A stretch of DNA of 64,000 bases from Planctomycetaceae bacterium (GCA_002724315.1 PBOJ01000032.1:7491-71490), one strand, 5' to 3'. Counted from the first letter of the stretch, positions 1 to 9,588 are shown. The notes: generated by a model from the sequence alone, not told the origin. Made by a program: numbers and translations.

Positions 1-1241
1 TGCCCCCACCACAATTGGCGTGACACACACCAGTCCCGTTTTTCGCCGAGCCAGTCGAGATAGGTCTTGGCGTACCGCGACGGAAAAAATGTCACCCGAC
101 CGTCGTCGACCGCGTCGATGGCGTCCTGGGCCAGGTCATTCATCTTCACGAACCACTGGTCCGAAAGATACGGCTCGATGGGAGTCTTGGAACGATCACT
201 GTGAGCCAGGTCGATCGCCCGTTCCTCGACCCCGTCGGAGAAGCCCAGGTCCTCCATTGCCTGGACGACCTGCTTGCGAGCCTCATAGCGATCCTGCCCG
301 ACGAATCTCCCGCCGTTCTCGTTGATCGTACCATCCGGCTGCAGGATGTTGATCATCGGCAGGTCGTTGCGGAGACCGCATGCATAGTCGTTGGGATCGT
401 GGGCTGGGGTCACCTTGACGGCCCCGGTGCCCATCTCTTTCTTGGCCAACAACGCGTCGGCAATGATCGGGATCTCCCGGTCGACCAGGGGAACCCGGAC
501 GGTCCGGCCCACAAGGTGGGTGTAACGTTCATCGGAAGGGTGCACACAGACGGCCGTGTCACCGAGCATCGTTTCCGGCCGCGTCGTCGAGAACGCGATC
601 GTCTCGTCCGAGCCGACCACCGGATAGCGAAACGTCCAGAATCCTCCGGGAACCTCTTCGTAGAACACCTCGTCGTCAGCCACCGCCGTCTGGAGAAACG
701 AATCCCAGTTGACCAGCCGCTTGCCGCGGTAGATCAACCCATCGGAGAACAGCTTGAAGAAGGTCCTGCGCACGGCCCGGGAACACATCTCGTCGAGAGT
801 GAAGCGAGTCCTTCGCCAGTCGCAGCTGGCACCGATCAGTTTCAACTGTGAGAGAATCCGCTGTTCGTAGGCGTCCTTCCACTTCCAGATCCGCTCGACC
901 AGGGCTTCCCGGCCGATGTCATGACGCGTCAATCCTTCCTCTTCAAGCATTCGCCGCTCGACGACGGCCTGGGTGGCGATCCCGGCATGGTCGGTCCCCG
1001 GCATCCACAGGGCTTCGAATCCCTGCATCCGTTTCCAGCGAGTGATCAGATCCTGGAGCGTCCCGTTGAGCGCATGTCCCATGTGCAACGCCCCCGTGAC
1101 GTTGGGCAGAGGAATCATGATCGTGTGCTGGGGCCGCTCGGAATTGGGTTCCGCGTCGAAATAGCCCCGCTCGGACCACTCGGCGTACCACCGCTGTTGG
1201 GCACCGGCCGGATCGTACTGTTTGGGAATTTCAGCTGCCAT
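1..1241 (-). CDS. valS: Valyl-tRNA synthetase (N-terminal part, runs off left edge)
   Basis: Class Ia aminoacyl-tRNA synthetase that charges tRNA-Val. The frame starts with ATG at 1241 and stays open to the window edge, so about 413 residues of a family usually near 900 are present. The HIGH-type ATP motif is seen as PNVTGALHMGH near residues 46-56. The editing domain begins with TTRPETMLGD near 217, and the ValS-typical SKTPIEPYLSDQWF lies near 357. KMSKS would be outside the window. The start overlaps the cimA stop as TGATG, which implies translational coupling with cimA. The identification is firm; only the C-terminal half is unseen. Confidence 0.96.
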   Translation of the reverse strand, partial: MAAEIPKQYDPAGAQQRWYAEWSERGYFDAEPNSERPQHTIMIPLPNVTGALHMGHALNGTLQDLITRWKRMQGFEALWMPGTDHAGIATQAVVERRMLEEEGLTRHDIGREALVERIWKWKDAYEQRILSQLKLIGASCDWRRTRFTLDEMCSRAVRRTFFKLFSDGLIYRGKRLVNWDSFLQTAVADDEVFYEEVPGGFWTFRYPVVGSDETIAFSTTRPETMLGDTAVCVHPSDERYTHLVGRTVRVPLVDREIPIIADALLAKKEMGTGAVKVTPAHDPNDYACGLRNDLPMINILQPDGTINENGGRFVGQDRYEARKQVVQAMEDLGFSDGVEERAIDLAHSDRSKTPIEPYLSDQWFVKMNDLAQDAIDAVDDGRVTFFPSRYAKTYLDWLGEKRDWCVSRQLWWG

Positions 1242-2860
1242 CACGCATCGTCCCGAACATTGGCCGAGTCCACGAGTTGCGAAGATTCGTCATCAGCGTC
1301 CTCGTCCTTGAACAGCTTGTACTCCACGCTGTCGACCAGCGCCAGCCAACTGGCCTCGATGATATTCTCACTGACCCCCACCGTCCGCCACACCTCATCG
1401 GCATCACGGCTCTCGATCACCACCCGCACCCGCGCAGCGGTGCCTTCGGTCGAATTGATCACCCGGACCTTGTAGTCGACCAACTGCATCGACCTCAGGC
1501 CAGGAAACGTGTCACACAGCGCCTTCCGCAACGCGGTGTCCAGCGCGTTGACCGGACCGTCGCCCTCGGCGACAACGTGCTTCACCGAATCCTGGACCTT
1601 CAGTTTCACGGTCGCCTCGGTCGCCGGATCCTGCTCCACGGCGTCCGTCTCGACATTGACCCGGTAGTGAACCCTCTCGAACAACGACCGGTAAGTCCCG
1701 GCGACTTTCTTGACCAGCAGATCAAAAGACGCCTCGGCCGCTTCGAACTGGTATCCTTCGTTCTCGAGTTCCTGCACCCGCCCGAGAATTTTGGCCATCA
1801 AGTCGTCGTCCTGCTGCATCCGATGCCGTGTGGTCACGGCGACGATGTTGGACCGCCCCGAGAGTTCACTGACCAGCACGCGGCGGACGTTGCCAACCGA
1901 ATCCGGTGGAATGTGTTCGTAGCTGGCGGCGACACGATTGACAGCGTGGACATGCATCCCACCCTTGTGCGCAAAAGCGCTGGAACCGACAAATGGCTGT
2001 CCGGAGCGAAAGTTCATGTTCGCCAGTTCGTAGACGAATCGAGACAGTTCCGCCAGGTGCTCGACCCCTCCTGTGCTGAGCACCTCGAAGCCGTTTTTCT
2101 TCAGCGCGAGATTGGCAACCAAACTGACCAAGTCGGCATTGCCACAGCGTTCCCCGATGCCGTTGATGGTGCCCTGAACGTGAGTGACGCCCTGATCGAT
2201 GGCAGCCAGAGAGTTGGCAACTCCAACGTCACTGTCGTTGTGGCAGTGGATGCCCAACGGAACCGACAACTCGGATGACGCCGCCTCGACACCGGCGGCA
2301 ATCTCCTCGGGCAACCGGCCTCCGTTGGTGTCGCACAGCACGATCGTACGAGCTCCGGCCGCTGCTGCCGCCGAGACACTTTTCAACGCATAATCGGGAT
2401 CAGCCGCCCAGCCGTCGAAAAAGTGCTCCGCGTCGTAGATCACCTCGCGACCTTCGCCGACAAGAAAGGCCACCGAGTCGGCGATCATCGCAAGATTCTC
2501 ATCGAGTTCCGCACGCAACACCTCGGTGACGTGCAGGCCCCAGGACTTGCCGACCACGGTACACACCAACGCCTGCGAATCTCGCAATGCCAGCATCCCG
2601 GTGTCGTCCTCGGCCGCAACACCACGACGACGTGTCATTCCGAAAGCTGCCACGCGGACGTGACCGAGATCAAGATCACGCACCGCCTGAAAATATTCGG
2701 CGTCCTTCGGATTGGAGAGGGGATACCCCCCTTCGACAAAGTCAAAACCCAGCGCATCGAGCCGCTTGGTGATCTGCAGCTTGTCCTGCAACGAGAAATT
2801 GACCCCCTCGCCCTGGCTGCCGTCACGCAAGGTCGTGTCGTAGATCTCGATCCGCGGCAT
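1241..2860 (-). CDS. cimA: Citramalate synthase
   Basis: HMG-CoA-lyase-like/alpha-isopropylmalate synthase family enzyme. It condenses pyruvate with acetyl-CoA to (R)-citramalate, the first step of the threonine-independent isoleucine route. The 539 residues show TTLRDGSQGEGVNFS at 9-23 (metal and pyruvate site) and HCHNDSDVGVANS at about 205-217. A C-terminal regulatory LeuA-dimer-type domain follows after about residue 400. The second motif and the length fit CimA better than LeuA. The ATG at 2860 gives the conserved MPRIEIYDTTLRD start; an upstream in-frame GTG at 2905 lies inside a terminator hairpin and is unlikely. It is followed by valS with a TGATG overlap. Confidence 0.92.
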   Translation of the reverse strand: MPRIEIYDTTLRDGSQGEGVNFSLQDKLQITKRLDALGFDFVEGGYPLSNPKDAEYFQAVRDLDLGHVRVAAFGMTRRRGVAAEDDTGMLALRDSQALVCTVVGKSWGLHVTEVLRAELDENLAMIADSVAFLVGEGREVIYDAEHFFDGWAADPDYALKSVSAAAAAGARTIVLCDTNGGRLPEEIAAGVEAASSELSVPLGIHCHNDSDVGVANSLAAIDQGVTHVQGTINGIGERCGNADLVSLVANLALKKNGFEVLSTGGVEHLAELSRFVYELANMNFRSGQPFVGSSAFAHKGGMHVHAVNRVAASYEHIPPDSVGNVRRVLVSELSGRSNIVAVTTRHRMQQDDDLMAKILGRVQELENEGYQFEAAEASFDLLVKKVAGTYRSLFERVHYRVNVETDAVEQDPATEATVKLKVQDSVKHVVAEGDGPVNALDTALRKALCDTFPGLRSMQLVDYKVRVINSTEGTAARVRVVIESRDADEVWRTVGVSENIIEASWLALVDSVEYKLFKDEDADDESSQLVDSANVRDDA

Positions 2861-2888
2861 CGGGCCGTCCCGTCCGCTTCGGGGAAAC

Positions 2889-2919
2889 AAAAAAACCCCA
2901 GGCACACAGCCGCCCGAGG
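2889..2919 (-). terminator. Rho-independent terminator after the ftsK-like gene
   Basis: On the minus strand CCTCGGGC pairs with GCCTGGGG (8 bp, two G-T pairs) around an 8-nt loop, followed directly by seven T residues. It sits between the ftsK-like stop (2954) and the cimA start (2860), so it should end ftsK transcription and force cimA-valS to use their own promoter or read-through. Confidence 0.7.
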
Positions 2920-2953
2920 CAAAAAACCATGATAGGTCAGGGGCGATGGACCG

Positions 2954-5365
2954 TCAAACCCCGTCAGAGACGACCGCCGAGAGGCTTTCCAGAGGCTCTT
3001 CATCGCCACTCTGGAAGGCCTCCCATTCCTCGGAGGTGTACAAAACCTCTCGAGCCTGCGAGCCATTGTAGTCACCGACGATCCCGTCCTCGGCCATGTA
3101 ATCAACCAGACGAGCCGCCCGCCCGTAACCGATCCCCAGGCAACGCTGCAGCAACGAAACCCTTCCTCGACCTTCGCGAATCACCACCTCAATGGCCTGA
3201 GTGTACAACGCGTCCCGGTCCTTGAGATCGTCGAGGCCCGCCCCGGTTGATCCACCACCATCGGCCGGAAGTGCGGCGAGTTCATTCGAGTACTGGGGCT
3301 CGACCTCGCTGAAGAAGTCGATCACCTCGTTGACCTCCTCGTCGCTGACGAACGTCCCCTGCGCTCGAATCAGGTGACTGGTTCCCGGAGTCAGATAAAG
3401 CATGTCGCCATTTCCGAGCAACTTGTCGGCACCGATCTCATCAAGCACGACGCGACTGTCGGTACGGCTGGCGACCTGAAACGACACCCTCGCTGGCAGG
3501 TTCGACTTAATCAGTCCGGTGATCACATCGACGGTCGGCTTCTGTGTCGCCAACACCAGGTGAATCCCGACGGCTCGCGATTTCTGAGCCAGGCGGATGA
3601 TGTGCCCCTCGACATCTTTTCCAGCCGACATCATCAGATCAGCAATTTCGTCGGCGACAATCACGATGTACGGCATCGACTCGGGAATCTGCTCGGCTTC
3701 GAGATCCTCTTCGTCGTCGAGTCCCAGCCGATCCAGGACCTTGTCTCGGCCCAGGTCATTGTAGCTGTCCAGGTGCCGGACCCCCGTGCGAGCCAACAGG
3801 TCGTACCGCTCTTCCATCTTGTCGACCGCCCACGCCAAGACCGCCTCCGCCTTCTTCATGTCCGTGATAACCGGGTGCATCAGGTGTGGAATCCGCCGGT
3901 AGGGACTCAGTTCGACCATCTTGGGATCGATCATCAACATCCGCACTTCGTCGGGACGACGAGTCATCAGCATCGAGAGAATCAATGCATTCAGGCAGAC
4001 ACTCTTGCCCGTTCCGGTCCGCCCGGCGATCAACAGGTGAGGCATTCTCGCAAGATCGATCGTCAGGGGCCGACCACTGACGTCCTTGCCCAGGAACACC
4101 GGCAACCGCTTGTCCTCGATATCGCGAGGACTGGTCTCGATCAACTCCCGCAATCGCACCATCACTCGCCGATCGTTCGGCACCTCGATCCCGACCGTGT
4201 TCTTGCCAGGAATGGGGGCAACAACTCGAACCGATGGCACTCGCAGAGCGATCGCCAAATCGTCAGCCAGCCGACTGACTTTCGAGAGTCTCAAACCGGC
4301 TTCGAGTTCGAGTTCGAACTGTGTGATCACCGGACCGGTGTCTATGGCGACAACCCGCACGTTGAGACCGAATTCGCAGAAGGACTGCTCCAGCGTGATC
4401 GCGGCCACCTGGGCTTTTTTTGCCAGAAGGGCGTAGGGAAATTCCTCAGGTTCCTCCAGGACGTCCAGATCGGGCAGATCGTGCTCGTCGTCATCGTCTC
4501 GGCTGACGGCCTCGAGTTGGTCGTAGACCTCCTGGCGTTCGCATCCGATTGCCGACGGAGGGTTGACCTGGACCGGTTGACGGGGAGTGACCTCCGACTC
4601 TTCGTCGATCCGATGGGTCGCCAGATCCGAACCGGACTCCTCGGCCAGTTCTTTCTCTACCGACACCCCACCCACTGTCACCGCCGGCCCATCGTGGGCC
4701 AGGGACTGCTGAACTTCCGCCATCAACGCTTCGGACACCTGGGGCGAAGCATCGGGAACCAGCGACATTTCCGAACGGTTGTCTTCGGCAGCCAAACGAC
4801 CGGCACTCATCATGCCGCGGCCAAGCCAGGCCACCGGCACCATCCCTGCACGAAGCAGGAACCACAACCGCGGCGTTTCTCCGGACAACACCAGCCCGGC
4901 GAGGGCCATCGAGCCGATCAACAGTCGACACCCGGCAACAGTCAATTGTTCGGAAAGCCAGATCATCGACCATGCCCCGACGAATCCTCCACTTCCGGCA
5001 ACAAGTCCACCGGCCAGAGATGGTGCCACCGCGTGCAGAGAGGCACATGTGGATGACACCAACAGGCCCCATCCAGCCAGCCATTGCCAGATGGGCATGA
5101 CTGGCTCGTTGCGAATCATCCGCATCCCCAGGGAACCGACAGCGGCAGCAACCAGCCAGGCCCCCAGCCCAAACCCCGACAGAAGCCAAAACGCGGCATG
5201 CGCTCCAGCGGCTCCCACAAAATTGCGGACGTGGTCATTCGGAGGATGGACCTGTCGAGCTGGCGGATCGGCCAGGTCGGCCGAGGCCAGGCTGGCCAAA
5301 AGGCCCAAACCCAGTCCCAACACCAGCATGGCCGCCAGGCGTTTGTTGATTGGCTGCTTACGCAC
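2954..5365 (-). CDS. ftsK: FtsK/SpoIIIE-family DNA translocase
   Basis: Membrane-anchored hexameric DNA pump that clears chromosome DNA from the closing septum. It has 803 residues. Four to five hydrophobic segments occupy roughly residues 10-160, followed by an acidic, proline-containing linker (about 170-310). The RecA-like motor has Walker A GRTGTGKS near 447 and Walker B VIVADEIADLM near 567. A winged-helix gamma domain for KOPS recognition fills the last 70 residues (YGRAARLVDYMAEDGIVG). The start is GTG at 5365, behind a GA-rich Shine-Dalgarno (GGAGGAACGGGGG). The linker is short compared with E. coli FtsK and closer to SpoIIIE/FtsK of other phyla. An intrinsic terminator follows the stop. 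Confidence 0.93.
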   Translation of the reverse strand: MRKQPINKRLAAMLVLGLGLGLLASLASADLADPPARQVHPPNDHVRNFVGAAGAHAAFWLLSGFGLGAWLVAAAVGSLGMRMIRNEPVMPIWQWLAGWGLLVSSTCASLHAVAPSLAGGLVAGSGGFVGAWSMIWLSEQLTVAGCRLLIGSMALAGLVLSGETPRLWFLLRAGMVPVAWLGRGMMSAGRLAAEDNRSEMSLVPDASPQVSEALMAEVQQSLAHDGPAVTVGGVSVEKELAEESGSDLATHRIDEESEVTPRQPVQVNPPSAIGCERQEVYDQLEAVSRDDDDEHDLPDLDVLEEPEEFPYALLAKKAQVAAITLEQSFCEFGLNVRVVAIDTGPVITQFELELEAGLRLSKVSRLADDLAIALRVPSVRVVAPIPGKNTVGIEVPNDRRVMVRLRELIETSPRDIEDKRLPVFLGKDVSGRPLTIDLARMPHLLIAGRTGTGKSVCLNALILSMLMTRRPDEVRMLMIDPKMVELSPYRRIPHLMHPVITDMKKAEAVLAWAVDKMEERYDLLARTGVRHLDSYNDLGRDKVLDRLGLDDEEDLEAEQIPESMPYIVIVADEIADLMMSAGKDVEGHIIRLAQKSRAVGIHLVLATQKPTVDVITGLIKSNLPARVSFQVASRTDSRVVLDEIGADKLLGNGDMLYLTPGTSHLIRAQGTFVSDEEVNEVIDFFSEVEPQYSNELAALPADGGGSTGAGLDDLKDRDALYTQAIEVVIREGRGRVSLLQRCLGIGYGRAARLVDYMAEDGIVGDYNGSQAREVLYTSEEWEAFQSGDEEPLESLSAVVSDGV

Positions 5366-5602
5366 GTGTTCCGCCCCCGTTCCTCCAGCCTCTGGTTCCG
5401 GACACGGCCCATCTTCGACGCGGGATCTCCGGTGACCCGTCGCCGCGGCAAAGAAAAGCCGCCCCTGCGGAAGGCTAACACCGGGTCACGGCTCGGGAAC
5501 CCTTCAGGGGCATCCGGGCGTCGTCTTTCGACAACGCAACCACACTCCCCCGACGGTCGTAACGATTGCGCAGGCTCTTCGGGCCCATAGCAGCGACTCG
5601 AA

Positions 5603-6229
5603 TCACTCCGATGCCCAACGACCGTCAATCCACTCGATCAGCCGTTTCGCCAGTTCGCTCTTGGGTCCCGACCACGACGCGACCACCGCCCCGCTGTCGT
5701 CGATCAACTCGACCGAGTTCTCCTCGGATCCGATCGCTGCGGGGCCGTTGAGGACAATTGCGTCGCAGTTTTTGGCTCGCAACTTCTGCAATGCGCCCTC
5801 ACGTGGATTGGAGGCTTCCAGAGCAAAACCAATGACGAAACGATCCGCCTTGCCAGCGCCCAGGGAGGCGAGCACATCGTCGGTCTCGATCATCTCGACT
5901 GAGATCGCGCCCCCCGTCTTGGTCATTTTCCCCTCGCTCCGGACCAGTGGACGGTAATCACACACTGCCGCAACGGCCACAACGCCGTCACAATCATCGA
6001 ACGCATCCAGGCACGCCCGGCCCATCTCGGCCGTCGTCTCGACGTACGTCACCTGGCACCCCTCCGGGGGCGCCAGGGCGACAGGGCCGGAGATCAAAAC
6101 GACCTCGTGTCCGGCCGCGACAGCCGCAGACGCAATCGCGTAACCCATCCGGCCGCTGCTGGCATTGGAAAGGTACCTGACATCGTCGAGATACTCACGA
6201 GTCGGCCCGGCGGTGATCAGGAGCCGCAT
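5603..6229 (-). CDS. coaB: Phosphopantothenate-cysteine ligase (stand-alone CoaB)
   Basis: Joins 4'-phosphopantothenate to cysteine in coenzyme A synthesis. The 208 residues contain ITAGPTREYLDDVRYLSN-type nucleotide binding at 5-22, SSGRMGYAIA near 24-33, and AAVCDYRP near 107-114 where the acyl-adenylate is bound. In most bacteria CoaB is fused behind CoaC in one Dfp polypeptide. Here the two are separate frames with a 13-bp overlap (coaB starts at 6229, inside the end of coaC). It is the last gene of the tpiA-secG-yicC-gmk-rpoZ-coaC-coaB run. Confidence 0.93.
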   Translation of the reverse strand: MRLLITAGPTREYLDDVRYLSNASSGRMGYAIASAAVAAGHEVVLISGPVALAPPEGCQVTYVETTAEMGRACLDAFDDCDGVVAVAAVCDYRPLVRSEGKMTKTGGAISVEMIETDDVLASLGAGKADRFVIGFALEASNPREGALQKLRAKNCDAIVLNGPAAIGSEENSVELIDDSGAVVASWSGPKSELAKRLIEWIDGRWASE

Positions 6230-6801
6230 CCGTCCCCCTCGCCCTCCTCAGCCTCTCCGAGTGCCGCACACGAGGCTGCGATTCGCTCGAGAATGTCATC
6301 GGGCTCGGCCATCCGCCCGGCCCCGACCTGGCCACAACTGAGCCATCCCTCGCCCGGGTCAATCATCTCGTAGCCGTCGTCGGCCAGCCTGGTGACGTTA
6401 CGCTGCACCGACGGCTTGGCCCACATCTCGCAGTTCATTGCCGGGGCCAGCAGTACCGGCCCGGAAAAGCACAGCAACGTGGTCGACAACAGATCATCGG
6501 CCAGTCCGTGAGCCAGACGAGCAAGGGTCTGGGCTGTGGCCGGCGACACGATCGCCAACTCGGCCCGACGTGCCAACCCGATGTGTTCTCCCTGGTAGTG
6601 CTCTCGCGGAGAAAACAGATCCGAATGCACCGGTCGACCGGTCAGGGCTTCGAATGTGGTGGGCCCGATGAATCGCGTGGCCGAGGGGGTCATGATAACC
6701 GAGACCCCAGCCCCGGCCTGGACGAGACCACTGGCGACTGCAGCGGCCTTGTAGGCTGCCACACCGCCAGTGACTCCCAGCAGCACCTCTCGCCCCCGCA
6801 T
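6217..6801 (-). CDS. coaC: Phosphopantothenoylcysteine decarboxylase (stand-alone CoaC)
   Basis: FMN-dependent decarboxylase that produces 4'-phosphopantetheine, the step after CoaB. The 194 residues begin with LLGVTGGVAAYKA (FMN/phosphate loop, 7-19). They carry the substrate-recognition PAMNCEMW near 118-125 and a CGQVGAGRMAEP clamp motif near 163-174. The C-terminus is an acidic tail (EAEEGEGDGCGS). Normally this is the N-terminal half of Dfp; here it stops and coaB reinitiates within its last codons, so the two subunits are probably made in equal amounts. Confidence 0.93.
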   Translation of the reverse strand: MRGREVLLGVTGGVAAYKAAAVASGLVQAGAGVSVIMTPSATRFIGPTTFEALTGRPVHSDLFSPREHYQGEHIGLARRAELAIVSPATAQTLARLAHGLADDLLSTTLLCFSGPVLLAPAMNCEMWAKPSVQRNVTRLADDGYEMIDPGEGWLSCGQVGAGRMAEPDDILERIAASCAALGEAEEGEGDGCGS

Positions 6802-6832
6802 CGGCCCGTCTCCGGCTGTCGACCAGGTCGGC

Positions 6833-7105
6833 CTACAGTTCGTTGAAGTCCGGCCCCGGCTCCTGCAGGATCTGGTCCAGGTCGGGAGCCCCGTCAGCGA
6901 TGGCCACGTTGCCGGTGTTGTCGAGGTAGATCTTGTCGTTGAGGATCTCCTCGACGACGATCATCATCGGGTTGTTGGCAACAACGTCCACCAAAGGACG
7001 AGCTCCCCGGTTGAGTGCCACCATTCGCTTCTGGATCAGGGCCGAGAGCTTGAACCGGCCTCCAACCTTTCTGACGATCGTCTCTTCTCTGAACGCATCA
7101 AGCAT
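6833..7105 (-). CDS. rpoZ: RNA polymerase omega subunit
   Basis: Small subunit that helps assemble RNA polymerase by holding beta-prime. At 90 residues it matches the family length. The core shows [19 protein letters not shown] at about 13-31 and the conserved RGARPLV near 34-40. The ATG at 7105 overlaps the gmk stop by 8 bp. The gmk-rpoZ pairing is found in many bacteria and supports the call. Confidence 0.92.
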   Translation of the reverse strand: MLDAFREETIVRKVGGRFKLSALIQKRMVALNRGARPLVDVVANNPMMIVVEEILNDKIYLDNTGNVAIADGAPDLDQILQEPGPDFNEL

Positions 7106-7697
7106 GGATCTTCTCCTCCCACGCTAACAAGATTTCTGTGATTTCCCGTACCGCTCGGTCCAGATCGTCGTTGACAACCTGATACCGATAACGATCGGCA
7201 CGCTGCACCTCACCCTCGGCGGTTCCAATCCGTCGTTCGATCGCGTCCTGGGACTCGGTCCCCCGTGACTCCAATCTCCTTCGGTATTCCTCCATTGACG
7301 GGGCTAGCAGGAAAATCGTCAAGGCATCGGGGTAATGATCCATCACCGCCAGGGCCCCTTCGACGTCAATCTCCAGCAATGCCCAGGCATTTTCGTCATG
7401 GGCGAGTTGGATTTCGGTGGCAAGGGTTCCGTACCAGTCGCCCACACCGTGAACTTCTGCACACTCGACAAATTCCCCTCGCTGTTGCTTCTGAGAGAAC
7501 TCCTCCTGGCTCAGAAAGTAGTAGTCCTTACCGTCGACCTCGGTTGGACGAGGGCTCCGAGTCGTCGCCGACACCGCTTCGCGAACCGACACGCCGCTGT
7601 CGGCCAACAGCCGGTCAACGATCGTCGACTTGCCACTGCCACTGGGCCCAGAGAGAACCAGCACGCGACTGACGGTGTCCGGAACGTCGATCGTCAA
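7098..7697 (-). CDS. gmk: Guanylate kinase
   Basis: Phosphorylates GMP to GDP with ATP. The 199 residues contain the P-loop GPSGSGKST near 16-24, [19 protein letters not shown] in the GMP-binding region, and a LID with arginines near 140-150 ([12 protein letters not shown]). The frame opens with TTG at 7697, with GGAG about 11 nt upstream. An internal GTG at 7664 would also keep the P-loop, so the start is uncertain by 11 residues. Six bases separate it from yicC and it overlaps rpoZ. Confidence 0.94.
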   Translation of the reverse strand: MTIDVPDTVSRVLVLSGPSGSGKSTIVDRLLADSGVSVREAVSATTRSPRPTEVDGKDYYFLSQEEFSQKQQRGEFVECAEVHGVGDWYGTLATEIQLAHDENAWALLEIDVEGALAVMDHYPDALTIFLLAPSMEEYRRRLESRGTESQDAIERRIGTAEGEVQRADRYRYQVVNDDLDRAVREITEILLAWEEKIHA

Positions 7698-7703
7698 AAC
7701 GAC

Positions 7704-8576
7704 TCACTCCACGTTCTGCAGGTTTTCACGGATCCGTTCGATAGCCAACTTGATCTCGACCACCCGGTGAGCAATCTCGACATCGTTGGCTTTCGACCCG
7801 ATGGTATTGGTTTCCCGGAACATCTCCTGGGCAAGAAAATCGAGCTTGCGGCCCTCGGAACTGTCCGCATCGAGAATCTGTCGAAACTGGACCAGGTGGG
7901 CATCCATCCTGGACAGTTCCTCGTTGATGTCACAGCGGTCGGCAAACAGGCTCACCTCACGAATCACGTCCGTCTCGGACACCTTTGCAGCCGTTCCGGC
8001 CAACGCCGTGCCGACTCGTTCGAGCAATTTCTGACGATACGCCTCGGCAACCTTCGGTGAACGCAATCGGACGGCTTCGAGTTCCGTCCCGATCACTTCA
8101 CATTGGCGACCGAGATCCGCCTCGATCGTCGCACCCTCTTGGGTCCGAAAAGTCGCCAGTTCTTCCAGCGCCTCCTGGAGCGCGACCTCGAGTCCCGGCC
8201 ACAAATGTTCACCGCCTTCAGTTCGTGAGTTGTCGTCTCGAATCACGCCCGGCAACGACAACAAACTGTCCAAGGTCAGTTCGCCGGACAACCCTAGTCG
8301 CTCCGCCATGCCCCGAAACTGCTCGGCGTAATCGGCGATCACTCCCTCGTCGGCCAACGACCGCGAGCCTGTCGAACGCGAATGGATTCGAACAAAGACA
8401 TTGACCGTGCCGCGGCCGATACGATCTCGCACCGCCCGCTCGACTTGGCCATCAAGAGACACGCAGGACTCGGGAAGACGGGATATCACCTTCAGGAAAC
8501 GGTTGTTGACGGTCCGCACCTCGACGGTGAACAGAGCGTCACCAGCCTGGTGCGTCGCAGCACCGAATCCCGTCAT
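7704..8576 (-). CDS. yicC: YicC/YloC family endoribonuclease
   Basis: YicC-family protein; E. coli and B. subtilis members are hexameric RNases that act on small RNAs and mRNA. The 290 residues, the usual length, start with the family hallmark MTGFG at 8576. They end with the conserved region [20 protein letters not shown] and then [16 protein letters not shown]. The open frame continues upstream as far as 8942, but that part reads the secG lysine/proline repeat out of frame and is not coding. It lies between secG (43 bp gap) and gmk (6 bp gap). Confidence 0.93.
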   Translation of the reverse strand: MTGFGAATHQAGDALFTVEVRTVNNRFLKVISRLPESCVSLDGQVERAVRDRIGRGTVNVFVRIHSRSTGSRSLADEGVIADYAEQFRGMAERLGLSGELTLDSLLSLPGVIRDDNSRTEGGEHLWPGLEVALQEALEELATFRTQEGATIEADLGRQCEVIGTELEAVRLRSPKVAEAYRQKLLERVGTALAGTAAKVSETDVIREVSLFADRCDINEELSRMDAHLVQFRQILDADSSEGRKLDFLAQEMFRETNTIGSKANDVEIAHRVVEIKLAIERIRENLQNVE

Positions 8577-8619
8577 GCTCAACAGCACAATCGCCTCGCC
8601 TGTCGATACACTCGGGCTG

Positions 8620-9588
8620 TCAGTTGCCGGGAGTTTCAGCCGGTTTCTTGGCAGCCGGTTTCTTGGCAGCCGGTTTCTTGGTGTCCGGCTTCTTGGCAGC
8701 CGGCTTCTTGGCAGCCGGCTTCTTGGCGTCCGGCTTCTTGGCAGCCGGCTTCTTGGCGTCCGGCTTCTTGGTGTCCGGCTTCTTGGTGTCCGGCTTCTTG
8801 GTGTCCGGCTTCTTGTCAGTCGCGCCAGATTCACTCCGACCCGGAAACCGACCTTCCACACTGGACTCAGAAGTTCCCGGGCCACCATCGTCATCCTTGA
8901 TAGTAACCCTGGTGAAATCCTCTCCGGTCTTGCGGATCGCATTTTCGATTTCGGAGATTCGAATCCGGAAGGTCCAATCCGGGTTGGGTTCCGAATCCCC
9001 GTCGTAAGTTATCTTGACCGTCTGCCGCAACTTGTCCGAATTGACCTCAAAAGTGGCCGGCTTCCCTTTGCTATCCACGTTGTGAGCCGACATGGTCTGC
9101 CCGTTTGCGTCAACGGCGGTGAGAGTGACTTTGACTTCCTTCTCTGGTGGCCCACTGAGGTAGACGGGGACCAGGATCGTCCTTTCCCCATCCCCCTCCC
9201 ATCTCTCGATCGACTCGAGCAACCGCACTTCCGGTTCATCAAACTTCCGACTTCCCCGGTCGGCTCTCAGCGTGATTCCGCCGAACCCCGCCAACAGTAC
9301 CCACATTACGGTCAGCACGACGGTGATTCCGGTGAACGCGTCACCGGCCCGAGTGCCAAATGCGCTCTGCCCTCCCATGCCACCAAGGGCTCCAACCAAT
9401 CCGCCACCACGCCCCACCTGCAACAGGATGATCATGATCATCAAGCCACCGTCGACCACCAGGGCCCAGGCCAACCCGGTACTGCGACCACCGATCGCCC
9501 AGCCGACCAGGAAGCACAGCGCGGTCAGAACCACGAAAAGCAGGTAGACCTTCCAGTAGTTCTTGAGGTGTTCGAGCAGGTCCTTCAC
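8620..9588 (-). CDS. secG: SecG-like translocon subunit with extra-long C-terminus
   Basis: N-terminal part is SecG, the third subunit of the SecYEG protein export channel. A hydrophobic helix near 13-33 is followed by the SecG signature region [16 protein letters not shown] (about 52-67), [16 protein letters not shown], and a helix near 86-105. Normal SecG has about 75-140 residues; this frame has 322. After the second helix comes a beta-rich region of about 130 residues ending in VTIKDDD, which resembles a Calx-beta unit, then a short Gly/Ser linker and twelve KKPxx repeats. The start is GTG at 9588 with GGAG 8 nt upstream. Position between tpiA and yicC is as expected for secG. Confidence 0.85.
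   Translation of the reverse strand: MKDLLEHLKNYWKVYLLFVVLTALCFLVGWAIGGRSTGLAWALVVDGGLMIMIILLQVGRGGGLVGALGGMGGQSAFGTRAGDAFTGITVVLTVMWVLLAGFGGITLRADRGSRKFDEPEVRLLESIERWEGDGERTILVPVYLSGPPEKEVKVTLTAVDANGQTMSAHNVDSKGKPATFEVNSDKLRQTVKITYDGDSEPNPDWTFRIRISEIENAIRKTGEDFTRVTIKDDDGGPGTSESSVEGRFPGRSESGATDKKPDTKKPDTKKPDTKKPDAKKPAAKKPDAKKPAAKKPAAKKPDTKKPAAKKPAAKKPAETPGN
8635..8814 (-). repeat. Twelve 15-bp tandem repeats encoding KKPxx
   Basis: Twelve in-frame 15-bp units inside the 3' end of secG, reading [15 protein letters not shown] or KKPAE. At the DNA level the plus strand repeats CGGCTTCTTGGCAGC or CGGCTTCTTGGTGTC with very few third-position changes. The near identity implies recent slippage or conversion and predicts that the copy number differs between strains. 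Confidence 0.95.

Noticed and set aside
3374-5056. 560-codon plus-strand frame opposite ftsK
   Set aside because: His/Gln/Arg-rich composition and complete overlap with ftsK show it to be a shadow.
8577-8942. N-terminal extension of the yicC frame (PRSRTPRSR repeats)
   Set aside because: It is the secG KKPxx repeat in another frame. YicC proteins start at MTGFG.
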